NCBI RefSeq assembly: GCF_003027925.1
Contig: NZ_PYPS01000036.1
Coordinates: 1 to 64,000, forward strand
Reading direction: 5' to 3'
DNA from: Micromonospora sp. RP3T
GTDB taxonomy: Bacteria; Actinomycetota; Actinomycetes; Mycobacteriales; Micromonosporaceae
Length of the DNA: 64,000 nt
The notes under the pieces are model-generated. The model did no database searches. It was not told the origin of the DNA and was given only the letters and a program-made list of their open reading frames with translations. Position 1 is the first letter of the stretch. Every line of letters begins with the position of its first letter. The position numbers and the translations under genes are program-made. Positions 62,598 through 64,000 of the stretch are shown here, in pieces.

Positions 62598-63170
62598 ATG
62601 CGCGACGACGAGTACCCCACCCCCGTTTCCGATCCCGAGGCGGAGGGCCTGCCCGACACCGCCGACGACGACTCGACCGCCAACGACGACGTGCTGACCG
62701 GGCGTGAGGCGGACGGCCCGGAGCCGGCCCAGATCCCCGGCGACCGCACGCCGGTCGCCGTGGACCGGTTCGGCACCACGGCCGAGGAGCAGCTCGACGG
62801 CGAGTCGCTGGACTACAAGCTCGACCGCGAGCGGTACGAGCGTCCCGCCGACGACCCGCTCGCCGGCCCGGTCGACCCGGCCATCGCGGCCGAGGCGGAC
62901 AGCGAGGAGGCCGCCGCGCAGGCCCAGCTCGACGCGGACGTGATCGACCCGGGCCCGGTCTCCGACCCGCACTCCCCGGTCTCGGTCTACGACCACGGCC
63001 AGCTCGGCACCGTGGCCGACCACGAGGTGGGCCGACTGGTCGAGCCGGACGAGGGGGCGCACACCGACCAGGAGACCGACAACGTCGCCTACGACGCCGG
63101 CGCGGCCGGCGGCGGGGCGAGCGCGGAGGAGCTGGCGGTGCACGAGACGCAGCCGCCGCCCGCGCACTGA
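62598..63170 (+). CDS. DUF5709 acidic protein
   Basis: A 190-residue, very acidic, probably disordered protein starting MRDDEYPTPVSDPEAEGLP, the pattern of DUF5709. No membrane helix or catalytic motif. Some family members are stress-induced; here GTTA-N16-GGGTAG upstream (62563-62588) loosely resembles a SigB/SigF-type promoter, but the gap to the ATG is only 9 bases. Converges on the next gene with 1 base between the stops. Confidence 0.78.
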   Translation: MRDDEYPTPVSDPEAEGLPDTADDDSTANDDVLTGREADGPEPAQIPGDRTPVAVDRFGTTAEEQLDGESLDYKLDRERYERPADDPLAGPVDPAIAAEADSEEAAAQAQLDADVIDPGPVSDPHSPVSVYDHGQLGTVADHEVGRLVEPDEGAHTDQETDNVAYDAGAAGGGASAEELAVHETQPPPAH

Positions 63171-63171
63171 G

Positions 63172-63819
63172 TCACTCGTCCAGGCCCCGCTCGATGGCGT
63201 ACCGGGTCAGCTCGACCCGGTTGTGCAGTTGGAGCTTGCCGAGGGTGTTCTGCACGTGGTTCTGCACGGTCCGGTGGGACAGCCGGAGCCGCTCGGCGAT
63301 CTGCTTGTAGGACAAGCCCTTGGCGACCAGCCGCAGCACCTCGGTCTCCCGATCGGTGAGCCGGGGTGCGTCGTCGTGCGGGGCCGGTGGCGCGGCGGCC
63401 AGCCGGCGGTACTCGCCCAGCACCAACCCGGCCAGGCCCGGCGTGAACACCGGCTCGCCGGCCGCGGTGCGCCGCACCGCGTCGAGGAACTCGGCCGGGG
63501 CGGCGGACTTGACCAGGTAGCCGGTCGCGCCGGCCTTGACCGCGTCCAGCACGCTCTGCGGCTCGCCGCTCGCCGAGAGCATGAGCACCCGCACCTCGGG
63601 CAGCGCGGCGCGCAGCCCCCGGACCACCTCCACGCCGGAGACGTCCGGCAGTTGCAGGTCGAGCACGACCAGGTCGGGACGGGCCGCCGCGGCCACCCGG
63701 ACCGCCTGCCGCCCCTCGCCGCTGGTCGCCACCACGTCCAGGCCGGCCTCGGTGAGATCGCGGGCCACCCCTTCGCGCCACATCGGATGGTCGTCCACCA
63801 CCATCACCCGGATGCTCAT
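63172..63819 (-). CDS. NarL/FixJ-family response regulator
   Basis: A 215-residue protein: receiver with the acidic VDDHP, phospho-Asp in LVVLDLQLPD and the Lys in YLVKSA; LuxR-type helix-turn-helix with LTDRETEVLRLVAKGLSYKQIAERL and HRTVQNHVQNTLGKL. It partners with the sensor kinase whose gene overlaps it (ATGA). Targets unknown. Confidence 0.93.
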   Translation of the reverse strand: MSIRVMVVDDHPMWREGVARDLTEAGLDVVATSGEGRQAVRVAAAARPDLVVLDLQLPDVSGVEVVRGLRAALPEVRVLMLSASGEPQSVLDAVKAGATGYLVKSAAPAEFLDAVRRTAAGEPVFTPGLAGLVLGEYRRLAAAPPAPHDDAPRLTDRETEVLRLVAKGLSYKQIAERLRLSHRTVQNHVQNTLGKLQLHNRVELTRYAIERGLDE

Positions 63820-64000
63820 CGGCGACGGCTCCTCGGCACGGTCAATTCGATCTCGGTCCCGGCGCCCGGGGCGGAAACGATCCGCACCTCGCCGCCCAGG
63901 TCCGCCACCCGGCCCCGGATGGACTGGGCCACCCCGAGCCGGCCCTGCGCGGCGGCCTCCGCCAGCCGACCCTCCGGGATCCCCGGCCCCTCGTCGCGTA
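63816..64000 (-). CDS. NarL-type sensor histidine kinase, C-terminal end only
   Basis: The last 60 codons of a gene that continues past the window edge. They read RDEGPGIPEG, then GRLGVAQSIRGRVADLGG and PGAGTEIELTVP: the G1 box and last strands of a HATPase_c domain. Its TGA overlaps the ATG of the regulator gene. Sensor domains are outside the window. Confidence 0.88.
   Translation of the reverse strand, partial: RDEGPGIPEGRLAEAAAQGRLGVAQSIRGRVADLGGEVRIVSAPGAGTEIELTVPRSRRR

Overview
The window is about 73% GC by eye, with GTG/TTG starts, dense 4-base GTGA/ATGA gene overlaps and actinobacterial families throughout (WhiB proteins, SigR/RsrA, Ni-SOD, Kgd, ribosomal protein bL37, PdtaS-type kinase). 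It looks like chromosomal DNA of a Micromonosporaceae member (Micromonospora or Salinispora type). No tRNA, rRNA, transposase, integrase or CRISPR array was seen, so this is mainly core chromosome with a few accessory patches. Protein order from about 35 to 58 kb (wblE/whiB1, pdtaS, biotinyl protein, rsrA-sigR, SRAP, aroA-rsgA, hisN) resembles, from memory, the corresponding regions of Streptomyces coelicolor and Mycobacterium tuberculosis.

0-13 kb: a large zinc-ribbon membrane protein whose reading frame is broken near base 125 by a fragment of a non-ribosomal peptide synthetase; cutA; a coupled patatin/acyltransferase pair; a membrane Ser/Thr kinase; a GT4 glycosyltransferase; an HtrA-type protease downstream of a two-component pair (an MprAB-PepD-like arrangement); and a PadR/DUF4097 operon with a candidate operator. 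13-25 kb: an olsB-olsA-like coupled pair, a hotdog-like protein, an ABC exporter, the fused 2-oxoglutarate decarboxylase Kgd, and a polysaccharide deacetylase/GT2 fusion. 25-34 kb: pta-ackA, two paralogous lipoprotein hydrolases separated by a nucleotidyltransferase, a quinone-oxidoreductase-like enzyme and malic enzyme. 34-46 kb: sodN/sodX, an RsbW-like protein, DAG kinase, wblE with a Crp-type site, the assimilatory sulfate reduction operon (leader peptide, sir, zinc ribbon, cysH, chelatase), a membrane glycosyltransferase, pdtaS and an SIS-domain enzyme. 46-64 kb: a TPR protein, a TetR-MFS pair, a biotinyl carrier protein, bL37, sigR-rsrA, a WhiB protein, SRAP, aroA-rsgA, hisN, a DMT permease, a GT4 glycosyltransferase, an SDR, a STAS/HATPase fusion, DUF5709, and a NarL-type regulator with its truncated kinase.

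The most unusual content is between the genes. Two families of dispersed intergenic palindromes occur. One is a 55-56 bp bipartite GGGGCCCC element (4 copies, sometimes supplying the stop codons of the flanking genes). The other is a 50-75 bp imperfect hairpin with GATC..G..GTTG ends (5 copies, several set between C-rich and G-rich tracts). A 25-bp tandem array lies at 28.3-28.5 kb. Many genes have a TANNNT box 6-8 bases before the start codon and no Shine-Dalgarno sequence, which predicts widespread leaderless transcription.
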